Source: Vombatus ursinus
Lineage: Eukaryota; Chordata; Mammalia; Diprotodontia; Vombatidae
Length of the DNA stretch: 64,000 bases
Assembly (NCBI RefSeq): GCF_900497805.2
Contig: NW_020954608.1
Span: 15,484,709-15,548,708, forward strand
Direction: 5' to 3'
Shown: in pieces, positions 34,361 through 44,989 of the stretch
Layout of the letters: each line of letters opens with the position of its first letter
Numbering within the stretch: position 1 is the stretch's first letter
Position numbers and translations under genes: made by a program
Notes under the pieces: generated by a model
Database searches by the model: none
Seen by the model: only the letters and a program-made list of their open reading frames with translations
What the model was told of the DNA's origin: nothing

Positions 34361-35300
34361 TCAATGGGAAGCTATAAGAAGTCAGGGAAGGAAAAGGGCT
34401 ACCACCTTGCAAAGGTGTTTTGAAATTTATGTGTTTACCTTTTGAACATGTCTGTTTTTGTTTCTAAACAACCGTCTTCTCTGTTTGACAGGAAATAATT
34501 TCCAGGAGACATGACTCACAATCACCTTTTGCCCTACCTTCGTTCTAGAGCATCGTGCTCCAAAAAACGGCCTTTGAAATGACCGGGAACATGAGAATGG
34601 TTGCTAGGAGTAGCTAACAGAAGACCCTTTTCAACAATGTCCTCTGTGCTATCTGCAACTGTCAATTCCCCAAAGATGGGGCAGTGCAGGAAGAATAAAC
34701 AACAAGAAGAGAGATAAAATGGATTGATAGATTCATTTCATTTCAAGCTGCTGCCTCCCTCCAAATGGCTGTATTTTTCTAGAGCTACATGTTGTACAAA
34801 CATTTTTAAGATTGGTAGAAGCAGAAATCAGGCAGAAGGAAACTAGAAAGTTGCCTTTGATATTGTAAAATCAATATAGACAGAAAAAAACACTATTTCA
34901 AGAGCCCAGCTAACAGTCTATCGAAGGTTTCTCTGGTGTTACTTTGAGAAAAGTTCACTATTTAATTTAGTGTGTGTAGGACACTGGTCTCTGAGTACCT
35001 CAAATCCACTAAGTGAGGTGCCTTCTGTCACAGAAGACCTTGTTCCCAGAGTCTCTATTATCTAATTTTAAACCTCAAGAGAAAAAAAAAATCCTGACTA
35101 GCTGTTACTGTTAGAAGGTTAAGCAACAGTCCTACAATATTCTGGTGTAACATTCTCAGAATATTATTTTACCACCTCCTCCTTTCATTTCAAAGGCATT
35201 AGTAAAACCCCTGCTGCCTTGCTGAAATGAGACACCCATATGGGTTTCTGAGTGGGCATCACATTAAGCTTCTGTTGAGCTGCTGAGTTTCCAAAAAATG
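34361..35300. other. MAGI2: Intron without repeats; candidate conserved block
   Basis: About 940 bp with no recognised repeat. 34490-34900 has higher GC and balanced composition ('gcatcgtgctccaaaaaacg', 'tgaccgggaacatgagaatg'). Confidence 0.4.
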
Positions 35301-35309
35301 GTAGACAGC

Positions 35310-36028
35310 AATTCAATTCAATGTAATACATATATTGAGCTAGATTCTTTGGGAGTTTGCACTACAAAGTTCACTTTACCCTTAAAGAGTTACAACCTAA
35401 TTGTAGGAGGGATAAAACAGATTCAATAGTTTTAACACAAGACAGAATTCATTAAATACTATAGAAGAGGAACAAACAAGGGGGCGTATAGGAACAGAAA
35501 GGAGGGGTAGATTACATTTAGCTGTTAGAAATCAGGGAAGGTTTCATGGAAGAGGTATATTTGATCTGAACTTTGAATGATGAGGAAGAATTCAAAAATT
35601 GAAGGTAGGGTATGGGGGAAATATGTGGAATAACATAGACAAAGACATAGGAGCAAGGAAGTGCAGGACAAGAAAAGTTAAGGACATCCAAAAGGACCTT
35701 TTAAAGCTGTCTTGAGGAAAAGAAGAGGATTGAAGACAGCATTGAACAGCCTTTTGGGGTAGAAGGGACAATTATACTAGGCAAAGAGAGAGAAAACATA
35801 ACTGCTGCTTTGGAATTACCATCCCCTTTGGACAAAACATAAAGACTATGAAGGAGTTTTATAAAGCTGGAAAGTTAGATTGGGGCTAGGGAATGTGAGG
35901 CCTTGAATCTAATGGGAAATAGTTTGAGTTTTATTCTTTGGCCACCAGAGAACCATTTCGGCAGGGCTGTGCTTTGGAAAAATATTTTTGATAACAGTGG
36001 GTAGGAAGGGTTTAAGAAGTGGAAGAGT
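35310..36028 (-). mobile_element. L2-like LINE, antisense, left part
   Basis: 'aaatcagggaaggtttcatg', 'ttgaatctaatgggaaatag' and 'gaaccatttcggcagggctg' resemble the antisense L2 internal region. It ends at the nested WSINE1/HAL1 insertion. Whether it is one copy with the 38976-39720 part is uncertain. Confidence 0.5.
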
Positions 36029-36175
36029 GGGGCAGCAAGATAGCACAGTGGATAGAGCACTGGCCCTGGAGTCAGGAGGACCTGAGTTCAAATCTGGCCT
36101 CAGACACCACTAGCTGTGTGACCCTGGGCAAGTCACTTAACCCCAATTGCCTTGCAAAAAAAAATAAAAATAGGG
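36029..36175 (+). mobile_element. WSINE1-type SINE hosting a HAL1 insertion
   Basis: Sense copy from 'ggcagcaagatagcacagtg' to 'aattgccttgc', then an A-rich tail (aaaaaaaaataaaaata). The left flank AAGAAGTGGAAGAGT (36014-36028) reappears as AAGAAGTGCAGGAGT at 38961-38975, beyond the L1-derived element. The duplication therefore belongs to the SINE, and the HAL1-like element landed in its tail. Confidence 0.85.
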
Positions 36176-38960
36176 GGCGGAGCCAAGATGGTGGAGGGAA
36201 AGCAGTGATTTGCTTGAGCTCTCCCCCCCAAACCCCTCCAAGTACCTATAAAAAATGGCTCCAAACAAATTCTAAAGCAGCAGAACCCACAAAAAGACAG
36301 AGTGAAACAAATTTCCAGCCAAAGACAACCTGGTTGGTTGATTGGAAAGGTATATCGTGTCGGGCGGGGAGAGGAGCTCAGATTGGTGTGGGTGCACAGG
36401 CCACAGTGACCCTGGAGCAGGCCTCAGAGGACTGAATCACTGGCAGCTTTGGCGGTTTCCAGACTTCTCAACCCACAAACACCAATTACAACTTGGAAGG
36501 TCAGTGGGAAAAGTCTGTGTCTGCGGTGAGAGAAGAAGCTAGGGTTCAGCCCCCACCCCTCGGGGTTGTTTCCTGAACTTCCGGCCCACAGACTGAGGGG
36601 GAATTGAGTGGCTGATGAGAGGGGGATTGCAGGGATCTCTTTGCCAGTGTTGAGGCAGGAATCTCTTGCTTAACCGGTGCTTGGATCTGGGTCACAGTTC
36701 TGAGGGGCGGTCCTTGGCCTAGGAGGAACACTTGCGTGGTGGAGCTTGTTGTTGTGGTGGAGAGGAAACACCTCGCCCCTTATCATACCACCTTGGAAGA
36801 ACTGACACTTTTCAGGTCCCTAGAAGTATCTCTGAAAACAGCTGTACAAACCCCTGAAGCTTGGGACAGTACACTCTTCACGTTGGAAGCAGACTTTTAC
36901 CTTAACAAAGAGTTTAAAACTCAAGTAATTGGCCGAGATCATGAGTAAGTGGCGCAGAAAGGGTCAGACTATATTATCTTACTTTGGTGACAAAGAAGAT
37001 CAAAACATACAACCAGAAGAAGACAACAAAGCCAAAGTTCCTACATCCAAAGGCTCTAAGAAGAGTATGAATCAGTCCCAGGTCTTAAAAGAGCTCAAAA
37101 GGGATTTTGAGAAGCAAGTAAGAGAAGTAGAGGAAAAACTGAGAGTTTTGCAAGAAAATCATGAAAAACAAGTCAACAGCTTGCTAAAGGAGACCCAAAA
37201 AAATACTGCAGAAAATAACACCTTAAAAAATAACCTAACCCAAATGACAAAAGAGGTCCAAAAAGCCAATGAAGAGAAGAATGCCCTAAAAAACGGAATT
37301 GGCCAAATGGAAAAAGAAGTCCAAAAGATTACTGAAGAAAATACTTCCTTAAAAATTAGAATAGAGCAATTGGAAGCTAGTGACTTTATGAGAAATCAAG
37401 ACACTGTAAAACAAATCCAAAAGAATGAAAAATTAGAAAATAATGTGAAATATCTCATTGGAAAAACAAGTGACCAGGAAAATAGATCCAGGAGAGAGAA
37501 TTTAAAAATTCTGGGACTATCTGAAAGCCATGATCAAAAAAAGAGCCTAGACATCATCTTTCAAGAAATTATCCAGGAAAACTGTCCTGATATTTTAGAA
37601 CCAGAGGGCAAAATAGAAATTGAAAGAATCCACTGATCACCTCCTGAAAGAGATCCCCAAAGGAGAACTCCTAGGAATATCGTAGCCAAATTACAGAGTT
37701 CGCAGGTCAAGGAGAAAATATTACAAGCAGCCAGAAAGAAACAATTCAAGTATTGTGGAAACACAATCAGGATAACACAAGATTTAGCTGCTTCTACATT
37801 AAGGGACCACAGGGCATGGATGGTCATTCAGTGAAATAGAGGAATTTCAGGCATTCTTGATGAAAAGACCAGAGCTGAATAGAAAATTTGATTTTCAAAT
37901 ACAAGACTCAAGTGGAACATGAAGAGGTAAAAAGGAAAGAGAAAATCATAAGAGACTTATTAAGGTTGAACTGTTTACATTCCTGCATGGAAAATTGATA
38001 TTTGTAACTCATGAAACCTTTTTGGTATTAGGGTAGTTGGAGGGGAAAAAATTATATGTATGTATATATAGATACAGATAGATAGATAGAGGGCACAGGG
38101 TAAGTTGAAGATGAAGGGGTCATATTGGGAGAATAAAATTAAGGGGTGAGAGAGGATTATCCTAGGAGAAGGAGGAGGGGAGAGGTAGAACGGAGTAAAT
38201 TATCTCACAAAAAAACAAAAAAGAAAAGGCTCTTACAGTGGAGGGGAAATGGGGGAAGGTGAGAGGGAATGAGTGAATCTTATTCTCATAGGATTTGACT
38301 TAAAGAGGGAATAACATACACACTCAATTGAGTATGGAAATCTGTCTTACCCTACAGGAAAATTGGGGGGGGGGAAGAGGACAAGAGCATGGGGGATGAT
38401 AGAGAGAAGGGCAGATTGGGAAAGGGAGTAATCAGAAGCAAATACTTCTGAGGAGGGACAGGGTCAAAAGAAAGAATAGAATAAATGGGTGTGCAGGATA
38501 GGATTAAGAAATAAAGTTAGTTTTTCACAACATGTCTACTATGGAAGTGTTTTGCATAACTGCACATATATAACCTATATTTACTTGCTTGCCTTATCAA
38601 TGAGGGTGGGTGGGGAGGGAGGAAGGGAGAAAATTTGGAACTCAGAGTTTTAAAAACACATGTTTAAAAAAATGTTTTCACATGCAACTGGTAAATAAGA
38701 AATACAGGAAATGGGGTACAGAAATCCATCCTGCCCTACAGGAAAATTGAAGGGGAAGGGGATAAGAGAAGGGGGGGAGAGATAGAAGGGAAAGCAGACT
38801 AGGGGAAGGGGCATTCAGAATGCATGCCATCTTGGGGTGGGGGGAGGAGCAAGATGGGGTGAAAATTTGGAACTCAAAATCTTGTGGAAGTAAATGTTGA
38901 AAACAAAAAAAAAATAAAAATTAACACAATGATAAAAATGAAAACAAAACAAAACAAAAA
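36176..38960 (+). mobile_element. HAL1-like L1 derivative: 5' UTR, ORF1, long 3' UTR, no ORF2
   Basis: A 2.8-kb unit. The 5' end 'gggggcggagccaagatggt' is a typical marsupial L1 start. The 5' UTR runs to about 36940, ORF1 follows, and then about 1.1 kb of non-coding 3' region ends in 'tttggaactcaaaatcttgt' and an A-rich tail. There is no endonuclease or reverse transcriptase between ORF1 and the tail, which is the half-L1 (HAL1) structure that moves using a full L1's ORF2 in trans. Its tail contains a diverged internal duplication. Confidence 0.8.
36941..37834 (+). pseudogene. L1 ORF1p gene of the HAL1-like element, with an in-frame stop
   Basis: ORF1p is the L1 RNA-binding chaperone. The frame starts at ATG 36941 (MSKWRRKGQTILSYF); an upstream TTG is not a credible start. 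Residues 50-160 form a coiled coil of Lys/Glu/Asn/Gln-rich heptads. At about residue 185 the RRENLKILGLSE motif opens the RRM domain. TGA at 37634-37636 interrupts the frame after 231 codons (CACTGA, probably from CGA by CpG decay). The same frame continues for 65 codons in clear ORF1 sequence (IVAKLQ, KQFKYCGNTIRITQDL) to TGA at 37832-37834. It was therefore disabled by one visible stop. It is shorter than human ORF1p (338 residues), so the C-terminal domain may be reduced. Confidence 0.8.
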
Positions 38961-38975
38961 AAGAAGTGCAGGAGT

Positions 38976-39408
38976 AGGAGCAAAGAGACCAAATAAGTGC
39001 TTATTGGGATAGCCCAGTCAGTCAGTAATTCAATAATTATTTGTTTAGAGCCAACTGATTGCCAGGCACTGGGGATACAAAAAAGGGCAAAAGACAGTCC
39101 CTGTCCTCATGGAGCTCCCAGTCTAATGTAAGAAACAAAATGAAAACAACTATGGAAGAACAAGATATTTACAGGATAAAGTGGAGATAATCAACAGAGG
39201 GCAGGCACTAAGATTAAAGAAGCCAGGGATAGACTTCCTAAAGGAAGCCAGAAGACAGAAATGAGGAGGAAGAGAATTCCAAGAATGGGCAACAGATGGT
39301 GAAAATATGTGGAACTAGGAGATAGAATATCTTTCAGGAACATGAAGGAGGCCAGTGTCACTGGATCTCAGAATATGTGGAGGGGAGTTAGATGTAAGAA
39401 AACTGGAA

Positions 39409-39443
<35 letters not shown>

Positions 39444-39720
39444 TGTGTGTGTGTCTGTGTGTGTGTCTGTGTGTGTGTGCAGGGGTTATGAAGGGCTTTG
39501 AATGCCACATGGAAGAGTTTATAGTTGATCTTAGAGGTGATAGGGAGCCAATGGAGTTTACTGAATAAAGAGGTGACATGGTAAGAGCTGCAATTTAGGA
39601 AGATCGATTGCAATAGACTAGACAGGAGCTAATGATGGCCTGTATCAGGTTGGTGCCAGTGTCAGAGAAAAGAAGGAAACAAAGGAGAGGTGTTGCAAAG
39701 GTAACTTCGCCACAAATTAG
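38976..39720 (-). mobile_element. L2 LINE, antisense, right part
   Basis: 'tgattgccaggcactgggga' near 39057, 'cctcatggagctcccagtct' near 39105, 'ataatcaacagagggcaggc' near 39187, 'ccagtgtcactggatctcag' near 39352 and 'gatagggagccaatggagtt' near 39539 match L2 read backwards. Confidence 0.75.
39411..39480. repeat. (TG)n microsatellite
   Basis: About 35 TG units with three TC-TG interruptions, inside the L2 copy. Confidence 0.93.
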
Positions 39721-40385
39721 ATATGGGAGATTAGAGAGAAAGCAGTAAAGGATGACACCTATGATGCATGTCCTCTATTTTCAAAAGACTAATGTTTTGT
39801 TAAGTTTGAGAAATGAGGATGTCCATCATCAGGCCTTACACAGGAAAGAGAAATTGCTACAAACCACTTGAGTACACAGACAAATAAAAGAACATATTTT
39901 TTCCTGGCCACTCAGGAATTATGAAACCAGGACCAATAAACAAGTAAATAAATACATAAAGGTAGTTGTTATAACTTGATTTTATGTAGGAAAAATTAAA
40001 ATCTGTATAGTCCTTACAAGCAGGAATCCTCCCATCCTTTTACTAGCCATTGCCTGACCACTGTCCTCTGTCTCCAGGATATGGGCATACAGAATGTTAA
40101 GATAGTGATAAATAATGGCACTAGATATGGGAGTTTCAGAAGAATATGAAGCAATTCCTTTATAGATAATGAAAGTTATTTCACTCCCAGGCACAACAGG
40201 GAAATAGCACAAAGTAAAACAAGCACATCCCTGAGTGCTTCATGATTTTATAATTAGCACAGTGCCTGGCACATAGTTACTACTTAATAAATGTTTGTTA
40301 CCTATTATACTCTATTCAAGTTATTCAAGTTAATTGGGGTCTGTTAAGGATTCATCTGTTGAAGATCTCTACTTTGCCTCTCTCT
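39721..40385. other. MAGI2: Intron; short L2 3' end, otherwise unassigned
   Basis: 'gcctggcacatagttactac' near 40264 to 'aatgtttgtta' is a small L2 3' end in sense (about 40240-40310). The rest is unassigned. Confidence 0.45.
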
Positions 40386-40389
40386 ATCA

Positions 40390-40605
40390 TTTTCATTCAT
40401 AGGGACTAGACCTGTTATTACATTGGTATAGGGAACTGTATCAATATGATGAAAAACTTCTTTTCTAATTTGCTTAGATCATTGAGAGATTACATGAGTT
40501 ATTAAGGGTCACACAGACATGTCAGAGGCAGGATTTGAACCTAGGTTCCCTTATGTTCCAAGCTGGCTCTCTAACCATTATATCAAGCTGTCTATCCATC
40601 CTCTC
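40390..40605 (+). mobile_element. Marsupial MIR-like SINE ('ctagacctg' head), sense
   Basis: 'gactagacctgttattacat', 'cattgagagattacatgagt', 'agaggcaggatttgaaccta' and 'ctaaccattatatcaagctg'. It is the most complete copy of this family in the window. Confidence 0.65.
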
Positions 40606-40739
40606 AGCCCCTACATATATTTATATTTTATATATTTATTTGTTAATATATGGGATTAGAGAATGATGATAGATATTTAAAAGAATTATAGGCTACTAGC
40701 TGAAGCTAGTTTCTAATCATTTTTGTTCACTTCATACAT

Positions 40740-40965
40740 TTTTATTTATATTTATATCTTTTGATTTTATGTTTTCATTCCTAAATATGCCCCTCCCTCT
40801 TCTTCTGCTTATCAAGCTGCCTCTTACAACAGCCACAACAAAAAATTAAGAGAAAAACATCAGAATAACTAACCAATACATCAACTGAATCTACCAGTAG
40901 ATGCAATATTTTGCACTCAAGGTCCCTTATCTCTACAAAAAAGGAAAGGAGGGCATTTTGTCATA
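40740..40965 (-). mobile_element. LINE-like 3' end, antisense, family uncertain
   Basis: Shares word order with 15035-15245 ('gaaaaacatcagaataacta', 'agatgcaatattttgcactc', 'cccttatctctac'). Confidence 0.4.
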
Positions 40966-41139
40966 TTTTCTTTAGCGTCAAACTTGGCCATTAAAATTTC
41001 CGTAGAATATCAGTTTTTTATTTTTCTTGTTCTTTTCATTTACCTTATTAGAGTCATTACATATATTGTGTTTCTCATTATTTACTTATGAAATTGTTCC
41101 TTAAGAGTCTCTAGGTAATATTTATCATATGTTTCTTTT

Positions 41140-41440
41140 AAAAAAATTTTAAAACATTTTTATTTACATTTTTGAGTTCCAAAATCATTCTCTCTTTCTC
41201 TCCCTCCATTCCCTTCCCTAAGATGGTAAGCAATCAGATACATGTGCAATTATGTAGAACATATCATATATTTCAAGGCATGCAAGACACTCAACAGTAA
41301 TAATGACAATTACAGAGCAAGAAAAGAGTATTTGTGACTTTCTTGCTGCTTGATTCTGGAACTATAGCATAGATTTTCTCATTTATTCTTCCTGTCATGG
41401 CAAAGCACATGCTACAACCATACACCACTGATCAGTTGAA
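41140..41440 (-). mobile_element. L1 3' end, antisense
   Basis: 'atttacatttttgagttcca' and 'gatggtaagcaatcagatac' followed by 'tgtgcaattatgtagaacat' are the reverse of the L1 3' UTR also seen at 38540-38700. Confidence 0.6.
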
Positions 41441-41745
41441 AAATAAAAGATTCAATCAATTTGTTAGCTGTTTTGTTTACATGATACAAATTAATCTGTC
41501 TGTCTGATTTCTTTTTCCTTTGAATACGCTAGTTGGGGGTTGGTGGTCTTTTATAGACCTAATATAAGGCTTAAATATAAATGCTACCATGCTGAAATAT
41601 ATGAAGCTTTAGCAGACATAAAAACCAAAATTTCACTTTTCATCTTGAAATTTAGCATTGTTTAGATCCAGACTTGGTCAACCACTGGAATCATTTGTCC
41701 CTATGTTGTATTTTTTGATGAATATGTATTTTGACATCATACAGT
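41441..41745. other. MAGI2: Intron with no recognised repeat
   Basis: No family recognised. Confidence 0.4.
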
Positions 41746-42089
41746 TGTACTCTTGGTATTTTTCTGAGTCTTCTACCAACTTCACATCTCTACTGCATTT
41801 GACATTGTTGAACATCCTCTCCTGGATATTATCTCCATTTCTGGGGTTTTACAAGACTGTTCTTTCTGAATCTCCTTCTACCTGTCTGACCTTCTCCTTC
41901 TCAGTTCTCAGTGTCCTTTGCTGAATGATTATCTATGTCATTCTCCTAACTTGGGTTTTTCCCCAAGCTTCTTTTTTTATTATTTCTATCTCTTTTAGTG
42001 ACTTCCTCAGCAGATGACTCACATGTGATTCTACATATTCGACAACTTACTGGAGATTTCAAATTATGTTCCCCTGAAACAAATCAAAA

Positions 42090-42115
42090 TACACACACAC
42101 ACACACACACACACA
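42090..42115. repeat. (AC)13 microsatellite
   Basis: Pure AC run inside the L2 copy. Confidence 0.95.
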
Positions 42116-42204
42116 TTTATGTCTGTATATACCATTTCCAAAACAGAACGTATCTCTCCTCCCAATCCCACTCTTCTTCTAACCATTCCCCTTTCTATCA
42201 CTTT

Positions 42205-42342
42205 TTTTGAGGCAATTGGGATTAAGTGACTTGCCTAGGGTCACACAGCTAGTGTCAGGTGTCTTATCTGAGACTGGATTTGAACTCAAGTTCTTCTGAC
42301 TACAGGGCTGGTACTCTATCCATTGCACTACCTAGCTGCCCC
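42205..42342 (-). mobile_element. WSINE1-type SINE, antisense
   Basis: From 'tttttttgaggcaattggga' to 'tgcactacctagctgccccc'. Confidence 0.88.
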
Positions 42343-42395
42343 CAAAAACTCAGATTAATTACAGAGAGGACCTCATGTTATTCTTGGTGCAGTTT

Positions 42396-42541
42396 TTTTT
42401 TTTTTGGTGAGGCAATTGTGGTTAAGTGACTTGCCCAGGGTCACACAGCTAGTAAGTGTTAAGTGTCTGAGGTTGGATTTGAATTCAGGTCCTCCTGACT
42501 CCAGGGCCAGTACTCTATCCAATGTACCACCTAGCTGCCTC
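42396..42541 (-). mobile_element. WSINE1-type SINE, antisense, second copy
   Basis: From 'tttttttttggtgaggcaat' to 'tgtaccacctagctgcct', about 55 bp from the first copy and in the same orientation. Confidence 0.88.
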
Positions 42542-43355
42542 CATTCCCACTTCTATCAAAGGCATCGCCATCTTAATAATCTCTCAGCCTTCAGAATCTT
42601 GGCATTATCTTGGACTCCTCATTCTCCTTCTCTCCATATATTTAATCCATTGACAAGTCTTGCTCTTTTTACACCCACAACATCTCTTGCATTTGAACTC
42701 TTCTCTCCACTTTCATCATTTCATCATTTCTTGCCTAAATTAGTGCAATGGATTCCTAATTGGAGTCCCTAGAGTTCCTGCCCACTCTAGTTTTTCCTAC
42801 AGACAGTTGCAAAATGTCACTCCCCCTATTCAGTGGTTCCCCATTATTTCTAGGATCAAATATAAATTTTCTTCCATATAACTTGTAAAGCCCTTCACAA
42901 ACTTCTGTCTTTCCGGACTCACTTGCATATTATTCCTCCTCTCATACTCTGCAAGCTAGCCAAACTTGCCTTCTTTCTATTTCTCACACATAACCCTTTA
43001 TCTACTATTTCCATGACTTTCCACTGGCTAGTCCCTCATGCTTGGAACGTATTCTCTCCTCATAGTCACCCCAAAGAATCCCTCTCTTCCTTCAAAATAC
43101 GACTTGTACACCACCTTCTACATTAAGCCTTTCTTTATTCTCCCAACTGAAAGTGCTCAGCTTCCATTCCTAACTACTTTGTTTTTATTTTCTTTATTGT
43201 GTATATATACTTACGTGTGTACTTGTGTCTCTCACATCAGAACATTAGCTTCTTGAAAGGTAAGAATTGTTTTATCCTTTGTTTTTGTATCCTCACTGCC
43301 TATCAGAGTGTCTGGTATATAGTAAGAACTAAATGAATGCTTTTTGGTTAACTGA

Positions 43356-43814
43356 CACTCTACCTATTCTCATGCTATGACAGCATTCTTCCATTTATGT
43401 GTAGTTATTATCATCCATATGAGTAAACTGGCTATCTGGTGGCTAGGAGCATCTGGCAGAGAACAATGGACAAATTTTCCAAATACAGGTGGGGAAAGCC
43501 TAAAAGCCATCAAAATGATTAGAAATGCCAACCAATTGTGAAAGAAGTCTATTGACAATGCAAATACAATGTCAGTGTTAATAATCTTAATGGTTTTGAA
43601 TACACCTAAACATTTCTGTGCATATTGGAAACAACATAATTCATGTGGTAGCATCTGGAGATGGAGCTATTTACAAGTAGACCAGTTTATATAGTTGAAC
43701 TGAAATACATATAAAGAGGCCTATCTTGTAGAATCTCCACTTTCTAATAATAATATTTCCATTTTAGGGATACAGGTAAACTATTTTTCTTCCGTAACAA
43801 TAATGGGCCTTTTT
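43356..43814. other. MAGI2: Intron with no recognised repeat
   Basis: No family recognised. Confidence 0.4.
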
Positions 43815-44062
43815 TTATTGTGGTGCAGACTTGTGATTTTATCAGTGTGGGGACCACTTATATGGAACATACTTCTTCCCAAAAAAATATCAGCAACTCA
43901 ACATTAGTTTACATTATTAGAGAGTTGCCTGGAACATTGAAAGGCGAAGTGACTTGTCCACCATCAGAATCATTAAGTAGCTGAGGGAAGACTTAAAACC
44001 AGGTCTTCCTTATGCCAAACTTGGCCCTTTAGGTACTATGCCATGCTTCTTCTTGTATGTGA
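43815..44062 (+). mobile_element. Marsupial MIR-like SINE ('agacttgtgat' head), sense
   Basis: 'gcagacttgtgattttatca', 'agagagttgcctggaacatt' and 'aaaccaggtcttccttatgc'. Confidence 0.62.
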
Positions 44063-44745
44063 ATTGAAGATGAGGAATCCTAAGGAGGTATGATAGTTAT
44101 ACTTTTTAAATTGGAAATTCCAAACATGTCACTGAGAGAGAAGAAATGCAAACTCATTTTAGATTCCCTAATTATTGGTCTAAGAAAGCTCAGAGATCTA
44201 AGGACTACAAGTGAATTAATAATATAAAAAACATAGTCAGAACATCATAAATATTTATTGCTACATCAACGGTCTGGTGCCCAACCTTTCTGTAATTCCT
44301 TCATCATAAAGCACTTGAGTCAGGATATTGGAAAACATCTTAATTAAAATACAGACTTGCCTGTGATAAAACAGGAAATAAGGAATTATTTTAAGTATTT
44401 TCCACTGTCAGAAGGCTTTATGTTATCTTTTAGCTTAGTCTCATTTCCCTCTATGACTTGGATCTTTAGGCTATTTCTTAAATTTATTCAGAAGGGCCAC
44501 TTGCTACCCATTGCATTCTTATATCTGTCAGCTTTGTGGTTACAGTGTGAGGCAAAAATTTGGTTTTAAAAAGGCAAAATCAGCATCAAATTAAGTTTCA
44601 GAATTCATTTAACCTAAACTGGCATTAAGAATTTTCTTCTAAATTCATCAGTACCCTTCCTCATAAGAAGAGATCCAGCAACACCAGCAATCTCTAATTA
44701 TAACTCTTCTGACTGGGGGTTCATTAACATTTGGTTCAGTAAGGG
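44063..44745. other. MAGI2: Intron with no recognised repeat
   Basis: No family recognised. Short open frames only. Confidence 0.45.
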
Positions 44746-44748
44746 TGG

Positions 44749-44843
44749 GTCCTTCCTTCCTTCCTTCCTTCCTNNNNNNNNNNTTCCTTCCTTCCTTCCT
44801 TCCTTCCTTCCTTCCTTCCTTCCTTCCTTCATTCCTTCCTTTC
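44749..44843. repeat. (TTCC)n microsatellite with assembly gap
   Basis: TTCC units on both sides of ten N (44774-44783). Ten N is probably a placeholder, so the true repeat length is unknown. Confidence 0.97.
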
Positions 44844-44989
44844 TGTAGCACAGGCCTTTCTTGGAGGGAAACAGAAAAATTCTGTGATGAGATTCTTAAC
44901 TTCATGGAGCCTAAGGTCTCACTGAGGATATAAGGCATATCTGGCAAACAGAAAAGATGATAGTAAAATATAGAATATAATGAAATGCC

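Larger units (their letters stand above)
41750..43355 (+). mobile_element. L2 LINE, sense, with two antisense WSINE1 insertions
   Basis: Pieces in order: a pyrimidine-rich reverse-transcriptase remnant ('ctgtctgaccttctccttct', 'tgacttcctcagcagatgac'); the ORF2 end ('aatcttggcattatcttgga', 'atggattcctaattggagtc', 'tgtaaagcccttcacaaact', 'ccctcatgcttggaacgtat', 'ccttcaaaatacgacttgta'); and a 3' end 'agtgtctggtatatagtaag'. Two SINEs interrupt it. Frames are broken. Confidence 0.8.

Noticed and set aside
34242-34445. Leu/Ser and Thr/His repeat open frame
   Set aside because: It is a translation of the TC/AC microsatellite.
36019-36435. 138-codon open frame
   Set aside because: It spans the WSINE1 and the HAL1 5' UTR.
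36929-36943. Upstream TTG start for the L1 ORF1 frame
   Set aside because: It is not an ATG; the ATG at 36941 begins the L1-like MSKWRRKG sequence.
39309-39613. Cys/Val and Thr/His repeat open frames on both strands
   Set aside because: Both come from the TG microsatellite inside an L2 copy.
42404-42772. 122-codon open frame
   Set aside because: It runs through an antisense WSINE1 into the L2 fossil; no independent gene features.
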